Shown: positions 1 to 7,640 of the stretch, piece after piece
How positions within the stretch are numbered: the stretch's first letter is position 1
Layout: every line of letters starts with the position of its first letter
Assembly (NCBI GenBank): GCA_019912315.1
Contig: JAIOJA010000076.1
Span: forward strand, 104,394 to 168,393
From: Planctomycetota bacterium
Lineage (GTDB): Bacteria > Planctomycetota > UBA8742 > UBA2392
Direction of reading: 5' to 3'
Length of the DNA: 64,000 nucleotides
Notes under the pieces: model-generated
The model's database searches: none
Told to the model about the DNA's origin: nothing
What the model saw: the letters and a program-made list of their open reading frames with translations, nothing else
Translations under genes and position numbers: made by a program

Positions 1-177
1 CTGGCCGGCCACGGCGTCAACAAGGCCAAGCACGTCTGCATGGTACTGAACGCCTTGACCGACGAGCGCGCCGAGGGCATCACCCGGCACTTCGCCAAAG
101 CGGGCTGCACAATCGGTGAACAGGCGCAGTCCGGATTCGTGTATTGCTACAGGCGAGCCTTCAACACGAGCCCGTGA
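1..177 (+). CDS. C-terminal fragment of an unrecognised protein
   Basis: An open frame enters from the left edge and ends at TGA (175-177), giving 58 residues. The fragment has His, Cys and Lys residues and no membrane segment. I do not recognise the family. It is probably the end of a real gene, because its stop codon abuts directly on the stop of the convergent HAD gene and no other frame is credible here. No function can be assigned. Confidence 0.5.
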   Translation: MAGHGVNKAKHVCMVLNALTDERAEGITRHFAKAGCTIGEQAQSGFVYCYRRAFNTSP

Positions 178-903
178 CTAATCGCCCGCGTCGATTCCGA
201 AGCGATCCTTGAGAATATCCAGCAGGTCAAAAAAGTTGTGGATCTCGAAGTCGGGCGTGGTCTCCCCCGGCTCGTAGGCGCGCGCCGTGCGCTTGTTCAG
301 CACGGTAATCATGCCGATGCGGTTGCACGGGTCCACGTCCATGCGCGGGCGGTCACCGACGTACATGGCTTCGCTGGGTCGCACGCCGAAGTCCTTGCAG
401 GCGCGCAGGTACAGCTTCTGGTTGGGCTTGCTGATGCCGATTTCGTCGCTGATGAAAAACCCTTCGAACAAATCCACCACACCCAGGCGCACCAGCTTTT
501 CCGACTGTTTTAAAGCCAGCCCTGACGTGATCACGCCGAGCTTCAGGTCAGTCTCGTCTTTCAGCTTGCGCAGCACGTCCACGGCGTCCTCGTGCGGGCG
601 CAGCTCGCGGAACTTGGTCTCGTGGTAGCCGACCACCGCGGCCGCCACCAGAATCGTAGGGTGAATGCCCTCGTAATAGTGGGCCGGCACGCGCCGCAGC
701 AGCTTATCGAAGTGGTGCTCATAGTTGCTGCTGAACTCGACGACGATCTCGCCCAGCTCTCGCAAAGCGTCTTCCGTGGCCATTCTAAAGCCGTGGGCCC
801 GCATGTTCTCGATGGCGTTGCGACGCGCGTTGGCGGCGAACTCGCTGGTGGAATACAGCGTGTCGTCGATGTCGAAAAAGATCGCGCGCAGGGTATCAGC
901 CAT
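178..903 (-). CDS. HAD-superfamily phosphatase (subfamily IA)
   Basis: Predicted 241-residue cytoplasmic hydrolase. Motif I is FFDIDDTLY near residues 9-17, with Asp11 the likely nucleophile and Asp13 the acid/base. Motif II is ITSG, motif III the Lys of ISKPN, and motif IV GDRPRMD. This complete set supports a Mg-dependent phosphatase of small phosphorylated metabolites; the substrate cannot be read from sequence. The start at 903 is chosen over 921 because GGAG lies five bases upstream of this ATG. The gene converges with the fragment at the left edge, and a small membrane protein on the same strand lies just upstream. Confidence 0.88.
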   Translation of the reverse strand: MADTLRAIFFDIDDTLYSTSEFAANARRNAIENMRAHGFRMATEDALRELGEIVVEFSSNYEHHFDKLLRRVPAHYYEGIHPTILVAAAVVGYHETKFRELRPHEDAVDVLRKLKDETDLKLGVITSGLALKQSEKLVRLGVVDLFEGFFISDEIGISKPNQKLYLRACKDFGVRPSEAMYVGDRPRMDVDPCNRIGMITVLNKRTARAYEPGETTPDFEIHNFFDLLDILKDRFGIDAGD

Positions 904-939
904 TGCTTCTCCAAACACCAACTACTGAACACCAAACAC

Positions 940-1170
940 TTAGTCTGCGTCAACCTCCGCGCGGGCACGCTCGTCGGCCGCCTGCTTTTCGCGCATCACC
1001 CAGCCGACGATCAGCCCCAGCAGAAACACACCGGGAATGGTGATCAGATGAATCCCCCAGGGAAACTCGTCGGCGCCGCGCATCTCGGTGACGACGACAG
1101 CGGTCGCCGCCACCAGCAGCACAACACTGATCCCTGCCAGCACCACCGCCTGTTTGCGCCCATCAGCCAT
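940..1170 (-). CDS. Small two-helix membrane protein
   Basis: A 76-residue protein with two hydrophobic segments (about residues 8-30 and 37-57) and a charged C-terminus rich in Arg, Glu and Asp, suggesting an inner-membrane hairpin with a cytoplasmic tail. It lies 36 bases upstream of the HAD gene on the same strand and may be co-transcribed. The ATG at 1170 is used; an in-frame TTG at 1191 would add seven residues, and neither has a strong ribosome-binding site. I do not recognise the family. Confidence 0.6.
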   Translation of the reverse strand: MADGRKQAVVLAGISVVLLVAATAVVVTEMRGADEFPWGIHLITIPGVFLLGLIVGWVMREKQAADERARAEVDAD

Positions 1171-1425
1171 CAGCGCAGCATACCGTGACAACCGGATTCA
1201 CCACAGAGAGCACAGAGAGCACGGAGACATAACTTGAGCAAAGATCCTCTGTGTGCTCTGTGCTGTCTGTGGGGAATCTTGAACAGCAGGTCGCGCATCA
1301 ACACAACTGCCTGCCTGGAAGCGACTTGCGCCGACTCAGATTGTGTGAAAGGGTTTGCCATCCGGATGCACTAACTGGTGTCACAGACACACCAATTCAA
1401 GACGCCAATCTAACGGAGTGCGGAC
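1171..1425. other. Intergenic region with hairpin and small palindrome
   Basis: This stretch separates two divergent genes. It holds a long inverted repeat (listed separately) and the small palindrome GTGTCACAGACAC at 1378-1390, about 35 bases before the next start codon, which could be an operator. A short minus-strand frame through here reads across the repeat and is not credible as a gene. Confidence 0.5.
1201..1273. repeat. Inverted repeat of CACAGAGAG-type words
   Basis: The left arm (1201-1226) iterates CACAGAGAGCAC-like words and the right arm (1246-1273) is its imperfect reverse complement, with a loop of about 20 bases. Such iterated CACAGAG hairpins occur between genes in many uncultured-bacterium genomes (general knowledge). 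The transcribed form would be a long hairpin at the start of the 940-1170 transcript or upstream of the 1426 gene. Confidence 0.75.
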
Positions 1426-2145
1426 ATGTACAAATGGTTCGTGATTGCTTTCGTCGCTGTCAGTTTTGCTTTCGGCGCGCCAATGGCCGCCCAGGGCGCC
1501 GGACAGGGCGGCAAGGGCAACTGGGGAAAGAACGCCGGCAGGAACGGCGGCGGACAGGGCGCTGACGACTGGCGCAAGCGCGCCGAAGAAGAGATCGGCT
1601 GGGGCGAAGACGGCACCGAAGAACGCATTGAGCCGGGCCAGGAAGTCGAAGACGACGCCAAGGAAGCCCGCCTCAAGGAAGAAGCCGCCAAGCTGAAACT
1701 TGAGGACGAAAAGGTCATCAAGGATTTCATCAAGTACGGCAAGAAGGCCTGGGAAAAGGCCGAAAAAGAAGACAAGCGCTGGGCCACGGCCTACAAGAAG
1801 GCCAAAAGCGACGAGGAACGTCTCGCCAAGGAAACCGCCGAGCACAAGGAAAAACTCGCGGAAGCCTGGGCCGACGGCGACGAAGACATGCTCAAGAAGG
1901 AAATCCTGAACGAAGAACAGGTCAAGCAGTACGCTGAAAACACCAAGGACCTGCGCGAGGAAAGTGCTACCGACAAGAGCATTCGCCAGGACGAAATCCG
2001 CGCTCGCAAGATGGAGGAGTGGAAGGAACAGGCCAAGAAGTGGGCCGGTGGCAACAAGGGCGCCGCGGGCAACGGCGACGACAACGAAGCAAAGAAGGAA
2101 AAGAAGGACGACGAGGGCGAAGAGGAAGAAAAGAAGGAAGACTAG
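1426..2145 (+). CDS. Secreted, highly charged Lys/Glu-rich protein
   Basis: A 239-residue protein with an N-terminal signal peptide (hydrophobic residues 4-18, cleavage probably after the Ala-rich stretch near 22). A Gly/Asn-rich linker follows, then about 190 residues made almost entirely of Lys, Glu, Asp and Ala with heptad-like spacing, suggesting a long exported coiled coil. There is no recognisable enzymatic domain. The ATG follows an ACGGAG ribosome-binding site. A strong terminator follows the stop. Function unknown. Confidence 0.8.
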   Translation: MYKWFVIAFVAVSFAFGAPMAAQGAGQGGKGNWGKNAGRNGGGQGADDWRKRAEEEIGWGEDGTEERIEPGQEVEDDAKEARLKEEAAKLKLEDEKVIKDFIKYGKKAWEKAEKEDKRWATAYKKAKSDEERLAKETAEHKEKLAEAWADGDEDMLKKEILNEEQVKQYAENTKDLREESATDKSIRQDEIRARKMEEWKEQAKKWAGGNKGAAGNGDDNEAKKEKKDDEGEEEEKKED

Positions 2146-2164
2146 CCGATCAGCAACCAAAGCA

Positions 2165-2191
2165 ACGGGCCCCGCAAGGGGCCCGTTTTTT
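2165..2191 (+). terminator. Rho-independent terminator
   Basis: A perfect 9-base stem, ACGGGCCCC/GGGGCCCGT, with a GCAA tetraloop and a run of six T. It lies 20 bases after the stop of the secreted charged protein and separates it from the convergent metallopeptidase gene. Confidence 0.93.
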
Positions 2192-2199
2192 GTCGCGCG

Positions 2200-3369
2200 T
2201 TATTTCGGGTCATGCACGATTTTCGCGCGCCGCAGCGCACTGAAGATCGGCGTGTTGAAAGCGTAGTCAGGCTCCATGTTGCCCCGCACCAGGTAGACAG
2301 TAAGCGGGTCAACATCCTCGTTCCAGACCACGCCCAGCCCGTCGGGCAGATGATCCAGCGCCTCGAAGAACTCGCGGGCGTCGTCGCGCGTGTCCCAGGT
2401 CGTAACCCACAACTTCAATTCGGTTTCTCCCTTTGTGGCGACTACCTGCGCGTCGCCGCCCCAGCCGGCCGCGATGCTCTCGGCCTGCATCACCGTCTGT
2501 TCCTGCTGCACCCAGACCATGCGCATTTCGAACTCGCCCAGGCGGTCGGGCTCGCTGAGCTTCCAGCCCGGCAGTGCTTCTTTCAGCGCCTTCATGTCCA
2601 GTGTGATCTCATCCGGCAGGTCACGCTTACCGGTGTATTTTTCCGGGTGCAGGATCTGCTCCGTGCTTACCGGCAGGTCCCGAAACGCCCCGTCTACGGT
2701 CTTGTAGCCGTCCACCTTTTTCAACGCTTCGACGAACTGTGTGCCGTGGGCATACACGTACACGTTGCGGTACGCGGCCGGGTCGGTGCTGCCTTCCGGC
2801 GCGCGCGCTTTGCTGATAAACGCCACGTGCGGCTGCTTCTCGATCAGCGCGTCGACCATCACCTGCACGGCTTCGCCCTCGATCAGCGCCAGCAACGCCC
2901 AGTCCGCGTCGCTTGTTTCCGGCTCCGCGTGCAGCTTGGCCAGGTCGTAGTGCTGGTCCTGCAAGGCGTGAACGGCCTCATGGATACGCAGCCCGTAGGC
3001 GCGCTTGTTTCCAGCGGCCTCGGGCACCAGGTAGAAGGCCTTGGTGCTCCATTTGTAAAAGCCGAGAATGTTCTCCGGCGTGAACCCGTCGTCGCCCCAG
3101 CCCTTGATTTCTTCGGCCAGTTCCTCGGGCGTGTAGACGTAGACCGGCACCCTTTGTTTGAACGTCAGGCCGGTGATGGTCTCAATGGCCTCGATGGCGC
3201 GCGTTTGCTCCGGTGCGTCCGGGTCCTCCAGTTTGCCAAGCCTGGCGACGGGCTGTTCGGGTTCGGGCGCAGCGCACTCGCCCGCACCATTGGCGGGCGC
3301 GTCCGACTCGTCGGTTGAGGTGCATGACACCATCAGCAGCATCAGCAGAACAATCCAGTAGCGGTACAT
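2200..3369 (-). CDS. Lipoprotein with HExxH zinc-metallopeptidase motif
   Basis: A 389-residue protein with a lipoprotein signal peptide (lipobox LMVSC, Cys15). Residues 129-133 read HEAVH, the HExxH zinc motif, and LIEGEA near 162-167 offers the downstream Glu typical of gluzincins. I infer an envelope-anchored zinc peptidase; the exact family is not recognised. The start at 3369 is chosen because AGGAG precedes it and the lipoprotein signal begins there; about 32 extra residues upstream look non-coding. It is divergent from modA. Confidence 0.72.
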   Translation of the reverse strand: MYRYWIVLLMLLMVSCTSTDESDAPANGAGECAAPEPEQPVARLGKLEDPDAPEQTRAIEAIETITGLTFKQRVPVYVYTPEELAEEIKGWGDDGFTPENILGFYKWSTKAFYLVPEAAGNKRAYGLRIHEAVHALQDQHYDLAKLHAEPETSDADWALLALIEGEAVQVMVDALIEKQPHVAFISKARAPEGSTDPAAYRNVYVYAHGTQFVEALKKVDGYKTVDGAFRDLPVSTEQILHPEKYTGKRDLPDEITLDMKALKEALPGWKLSEPDRLGEFEMRMVWVQQEQTVMQAESIAAGWGGDAQVVATKGETELKLWVTTWDTRDDAREFFEALDHLPDGLGVVWNEDVDPLTVYLVRGNMEPDYAFNTPIFSALRRAKIVHDPK

Positions 3370-3474
3370 TCGCGTCTCCTGTCGTTCACGCCATCGTACG
3401 GTCCGGGTGCGGAAACGCACGTGCCCAGCTGACGCAAGATGGAATGTGCGGGCAGTTCCCGGCATGATCGGTAC

Positions 3475-4215
3475 ATGCGATTGCTGCCCATGTTCCTCGT
3501 GATCTGCCTGTTGCTCTCCGCCTGCGGCGGGGGTGATGAGTCAGACCGGGTCACTGTCTTCGCCGCCGCGAGCATGACGGACGTGGTGACTGAGCTGTCC
3601 GTCGGATTCACCGACGCAAAGGTCAGAAGCAGCTTCGGCGCCTCCAGCGACCTCGCCCGCCAGATCAAGGACGGCGCGCCGGCCGACGTTTATATCTCCG
3701 CCAGTAACGACTGGGTCGATTACCTGAAGAAGCACGAGAGGCTGGAAGGCGATCCCGTCGTGATCGCGCGGAACGATCTTGTGTGCGTCACGCGGAAGGG
3801 CTCGGGATTTGAGCGCAACGACCTCGCTGATCTGGGCGCGCGTCCCTGCCTGACGGCAATCGCCGACGCGGGCGTGCCTGCCGGCGAGTACACCCGCCAG
3901 GCGCTGGCACGGGCCGGTGTGCTGGAAGGGTTGAAATCCTCGCTCATCGGACAAACCGACGTGCGCGCCGTGGTCACGGCCGTGCAGTCGCAGAATGCGG
4001 CGCTTGGGTTCGTGTACTCGTCAGACGCGATCGCATTCAGGGAAACATTGCAGGTGTTGTTCACGGTTCCCGCTGAGATGCATGAGCCGATTATGTATTG
4101 CGCCGCCGTCGTGAAGGGCGCTGCAAAGCCGGACGCAGCGCGTGGGTTTGTGAAGTACCTGCAAAGCGCCGGCGCACGCGAGCAACTGAAGAAGCTGGGA
4201 TTTCGAGAGCCCTGA
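3475..4215 (+). CDS. modA: Molybdate ABC transporter substrate-binding lipoprotein
   Basis: A 246-residue solute-binding protein. The signal peptide ends at the lipobox LLSAC, and the mature protein begins with a VTVFAAASMTDV segment typical of ModA, followed by the GASSDLARQIKDGAPADVYISA region that shapes the oxyanion pocket. It would bind molybdate or tungstate outside the inner membrane and hand it to ModB. Its stop overlaps the modB start (ATGA-type), so the three genes form an operon. No ModE gene lies nearby. Confidence 0.93.
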   Translation: MRLLPMFLVICLLLSACGGGDESDRVTVFAAASMTDVVTELSVGFTDAKVRSSFGASSDLARQIKDGAPADVYISASNDWVDYLKKHERLEGDPVVIARNDLVCVTRKGSGFERNDLADLGARPCLTAIADAGVPAGEYTRQALARAGVLEGLKSSLIGQTDVRAVVTAVQSQNAALGFVYSSDAIAFRETLQVLFTVPAEMHEPIMYCAAVVKGAAKPDAARGFVKYLQSAGAREQLKKLGFREP

Positions 4216-4904
4216 TGCTGACTGAAGCCGAGATCGAAATCGTTCTGCTTTCGCTGCAAGTCGCGGCCTGGGCCGTTACGATTTCGCTGGTGCCGGGCGT
4301 GCTGCTGGGTTGGCTGCTGGCGCGCTGGGAATCGCCCCTGCGGGCCGTGTTGCAGGGCGCCGTGATGCTGCCTTTGGTGTTGCCGCCAGTGGTCACAGGC
4401 TACTTGCTGCTTTGGCTGTTCGGCGTAAGCGGGCCACTGGGCGGCGCTTGGGAAAGCATCACCGGCGGGCGCATTGCGTACACGACCGGGGCGTGCGTGA
4501 TCGCCGCGGCTGTTGTCGGATTTCCGTTAATGGTGGAAGGCATCCGCCTGAGTGTAATCGGCGTGGACCCGCGCCTGGAAATGGTCTCGCGTTCACTGGG
4601 TCGCAAGAAGCTGTCGACATTTCTGCGCGTGACGCTGCCATTGAGCTTGCCCGGCGTACTGGCCGGCGCGGTACTCAGTTTCGCCCGCGCGCTTGGTGAG
4701 TTCGGCGCAACGATTGTCCTGGCCGGCAACGTCGAAGGCGAGACCCGCACGATCCCGGTGGCTGTTTACACGCTGCTGAATCAACCCGGCGCCGAAGCCG
4801 GCGTCTGGCGCCTGGTCGCAATCAGCGTGGCGATTTCCATGGGCGCGCTGTTGGCCGCAAGCTGGCTGGCGCGACGGCAGAGACGGAGGGCCGGTGAGCA
4901 TTGA
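4215..4904 (+). CDS. modB: Molybdate ABC transporter permease
   Basis: A 229-residue inner-membrane protein with about five hydrophobic segments. The conserved permease loop SRSLGRKKLSTFLRVTLP (EAA-loop region) is followed by a GEFGATIVLAGN segment typical of ModB/CysT permeases. It forms the transmembrane channel for molybdate and contacts ModC. The ATG overlaps the modA stop; longer in-frame starts further upstream lie inside modA and are rejected. It overlaps modC by 11 bases. Confidence 0.93.
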   Translation: MLTEAEIEIVLLSLQVAAWAVTISLVPGVLLGWLLARWESPLRAVLQGAVMLPLVLPPVVTGYLLLWLFGVSGPLGGAWESITGGRIAYTTGACVIAAAVVGFPLMVEGIRLSVIGVDPRLEMVSRSLGRKKLSTFLRVTLPLSLPGVLAGAVLSFARALGEFGATIVLAGNVEGETRTIPVAVYTLLNQPGAEAGVWRLVAISVAISMGALLAASWLARRQRRRAGEH

Positions 4905-5967
4905 AGCCCGCATTCATCTTGCCCTGCGGGGGTTCACGCTCGATGTAAAGTTCGAGTCGGCCGGGCCTGTCGTCGGTGTGTTCGGCCCGAGCGGCAGCGG
5001 CAAGACGACGTTGCTGCACTGCGTGGCCGGATTGATCAAACCGAAAGATGCCGCAATCGCGGTCAACACGCGCACGGTCTGCCGCCTGCCGGGCGGAACC
5101 TGGACGCCGCCGGAGCGCCGCAAGCTGGCGATCGTAACGCAGGACCCGCTGCTGTTCCCGCACCTGAGCACTCGTGGCAACCTCACGTATGCGCCCGGTG
5201 CAGGCGACGCGCTGGAGAGCGACTCCGGCTGGAAGATCATCGACGTGCTGCGCCTCAAACCGCTGCTCGAGCGCAACCCGGCCAATCTCAGCGGCGGCGA
5301 GAAACAGCGCGTGGCGCTTGGGCGGGCGCTGCTAAGCAAACCGGAGATGCTGCTGCTGGATGAGCCGACCAGCTCGCTGGACGCCGAGCTCGCGCGCGAA
5401 GTGCTGGCACTGCTGCTGGAAGTCAAACGCGAGCTGAAAGTTCCCATGCTGTTCGTGACCCACAAGGCCGGCGAGCTGATGGCCCTGGCCGACGACTGTG
5501 TTGTGCTGGATGCGGGCAAGCTGGTGGCGCAGGGTCCGCCGGTAAATGTTCTCGCCAAGCCGCGCGCGATCGGCGTAGCGAATCTCGTCGGCGTCGACAA
5601 TCTGTTGCGCTTGAAAGTCCTGCGTCACGATGAAGCCGGGGGCGTGACGATTCTTGATCTCGGAGGCTCGGAGCTGGCCGCGCCGCTGACTGACGCTGAG
5701 CCCGGCAAGACCATCAGCGTCGGCATCTACGCCGACGAAGTCATGCTCTGTCTGGAGAAACCGGCCGGACTGTCCGCACGCAACGCACTGCCGTGCCGCG
5801 TAGTCCAGGTTGATGAGCTCGGGCACGAGGTGCTCGTCAAAGTGAGGACCGGCAGCACGGAACTGTTGTCCAGAATCACACCCGCCGCCGCGGCAGAGCT
5901 CGAACTCCACGAAGACAAACCCGCGGTCGCCGTAATCAAAACGTCCGCCTGTCACCTGCTGGGTTAA
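4894..5967 (+). CDS. modC: Molybdate ABC transporter ATPase
   Basis: A 357-residue ATPase. Walker A is GPSGSGKTT (near residue 30), the Q-loop lies in TQDPLLFPH, the signature is LSGGEKQR, Walker B is LLLDEPTS and the switch His is in VTHKAGE. The C-terminal 65 residues match a TOBE/Mop molybdate-binding domain. It powers molybdate import through ModB. The start codon is GTG, with GGAGGG just upstream and inside the modB end. A terminator follows. Confidence 0.94.
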   Translation: MSIEARIHLALRGFTLDVKFESAGPVVGVFGPSGSGKTTLLHCVAGLIKPKDAAIAVNTRTVCRLPGGTWTPPERRKLAIVTQDPLLFPHLSTRGNLTYAPGAGDALESDSGWKIIDVLRLKPLLERNPANLSGGEKQRVALGRALLSKPEMLLLDEPTSSLDAELAREVLALLLEVKRELKVPMLFVTHKAGELMALADDCVVLDAGKLVAQGPPVNVLAKPRAIGVANLVGVDNLLRLKVLRHDEAGGVTILDLGGSELAAPLTDAEPGKTISVGIYADEVMLCLEKPAGLSARNALPCRVVQVDELGHEVLVKVRTGSTELLSRITPAAAAELELHEDKPAVAVIKTSACHLLG

Positions 5968-5969
5968 AC

Positions 5970-5996
5970 AAAGGGCCCGGCGTTAGCCGGGCCTTT
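5970..5996. terminator. Bidirectional terminator between modC and pepA
   Basis: A GC-rich stem, GGCCCGGC/GCCGGGCC, with a GTTA loop is flanked by AAA on the left and TTT on the right, so it can act on both convergent transcripts. Confidence 0.85.
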
Positions 5997-6028
5997 GATC
6001 TGCAAACTACAAACCATCCACTCCAAAC

Positions 6029-7519
6029 TTACTTGTACGTCTCTGCGAACTGGACCAGCGAACGCACTGGGCTTCCGGTTGCGCTCTTGGCCGACCACAG
6101 GCGCCAGCCCTCGGCCTCGTTCATGCAGGGGCCCGCGATGTCCAGGTGGGCCCACTTCTGGCCCTCGTTGATAAAGCGTTGCAGGAATAGCCCGGCTGTA
6201 ATCGTGCCCGGGTTGCCGCCGATGTTCTTCATGTCAGCGATCGGCGTGTCGAGCTGCTTGTCGTAGAATTCGTCCAGCGGCAGGCGCCAGCCGTTTTCGC
6301 CGACAGCTTCGAATGAATCCTGGAGCTGTTTCGCGACCTTGTCGTCGTTGCTCATGATGCCGACGACCTTGTTGCCGAGCGCCACAACCTGCGCGCCGGT
6401 CAGCGTCGCCATGTCCACGATCACGCGCGGCTTGTACTGCTTCTGCGTGTAGGTCAGCGCGTCGCACAGGATCAGGCGGCCTTCGGCGTCCGTGTTGCCG
6501 ATCTCGATGGTCTGCCCGCTCATGCTGGTGATCACGCTGCCCGGGTGGTAGGCGCTGCCGTTGATCAGGTTTTCCGTGCAGGGCACAACACCGACGGCGT
6601 TGACCTTCAGCTTCAGTTTTGCAATCGCGCCCAGCGCCGCAATCGTTGCCGCGCCGCCGCCCATGTCCATTTTCATGCCGAGCATCCCGGCCGCGGGCTT
6701 GATGTCGTAGCCGCCCGAATCAAACGTCAGGCCCTTGCCGACGAAGGCGATTGGCTTCTCGCCGGCCTTGCCGCCCTTCCATTCCAGGATTACCAGGTGC
6801 GCCGGGATGTCGCTGCCGGCGTTCACCGCCAGGAAGGCGCCCATCTTCAGCTTCGTGATCTCGGGCTTCTTGAGAATCTTGCAGGTAAGCCCCGGGATCT
6901 TCTTTGCCATGTCCTGCGCGAACTTAGCCATGGTCGCCGGGTTCATGCGGTTGCTGGGCTCATTGACCAGGTCGCGCGCGTAGCCGGTGAACTCGGCCGT
7001 GGCGCTGCCGTAGGCGACGCCCTTCTTGAGCTGCGCCTCAGGCCCGCCCGCGAGGGTGACCTTGCTGGCGGTGTGTTTGATCTTTTCCTTGCGGGTGAAC
7101 AGGCGATCGAAGTGGTAGCTGCCAAGCAGCACACCCTCCGCGCCCCAGCGACCAAGCGCCTCACCGCCGGCGTTCTTCAGCCCGACCACGCTTTCGAGCG
7201 CGATGGCAACGTGCTTCAGCTTCGAGCCGTCAACATGCCCGCCGCGGAAGTAGCCCGCGATGGCTTCGCCGAAAGTCTGTGCGCTTGCCTTGTTGCGCTT
7301 GCCCATGCCAAGCAGCACGACGCGGGTGGCCGCGACGCTGCCCGCGGACGGGAGCGCCAGACGCTGGCCGCTCTTGCCCTCGAAGTCGCCCTTTACAAAT
7401 AGCTTCTTCAGCTTGTCGCCGTAGGCGTAGTCGTTGAGTGAGTTGCCGCCCTCGAACACGGGCACGATCAGCGCGTCGGCCTTGATGGCAGCGCTGGATT
7501 TTGCATAAGCGAATTGCAT
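6029..7519 (-). CDS. pepA: Cytosol (leucyl) aminopeptidase, M17 family
   Basis: A 496-residue cytoplasmic exopeptidase that removes N-terminal residues. The M17 signature NTDAEGRL is intact, as are the metal-binding FVGKGLTFDSGG segment and KMDMGGGA region of the C-terminal catalytic domain; the N-terminal 160 residues match the M17 regulatory domain. The start at 7519 is chosen because GGAAGG precedes it; an upstream in-frame ATG at 7561 would add 14 residues. Length is normal for the family. It converges with modC. Confidence 0.93.
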   Translation of the reverse strand: MQFAYAKSSAAIKADALIVPVFEGGNSLNDYAYGDKLKKLFVKGDFEGKSGQRLALPSAGSVAATRVVLLGMGKRNKASAQTFGEAIAGYFRGGHVDGSKLKHVAIALESVVGLKNAGGEALGRWGAEGVLLGSYHFDRLFTRKEKIKHTASKVTLAGGPEAQLKKGVAYGSATAEFTGYARDLVNEPSNRMNPATMAKFAQDMAKKIPGLTCKILKKPEITKLKMGAFLAVNAGSDIPAHLVILEWKGGKAGEKPIAFVGKGLTFDSGGYDIKPAAGMLGMKMDMGGGAATIAALGAIAKLKLKVNAVGVVPCTENLINGSAYHPGSVITSMSGQTIEIGNTDAEGRLILCDALTYTQKQYKPRVIVDMATLTGAQVVALGNKVVGIMSNDDKVAKQLQDSFEAVGENGWRLPLDEFYDKQLDTPIADMKNIGGNPGTITAGLFLQRFINEGQKWAHLDIAGPCMNEAEGWRLWSAKSATGSPVRSLVQFAETYK

Positions 7520-7640
7520 GAAATCCCTTCCGTAAGTGTCATTCGGCCCGGAACTATCCATACACAGGCAATGCAGCGCAAGCCCAAAGCGGCGCGGATA
7601 TAGTTGGCATCACCTCACGCCCCATACGTAATGTAGGGAT

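Noticed and set aside
1170..1361. 63-residue frame across the CACAGAG repeat
   Set aside because: Its sequence comes from the inverted repeat and has no ribosome-binding site or motif.
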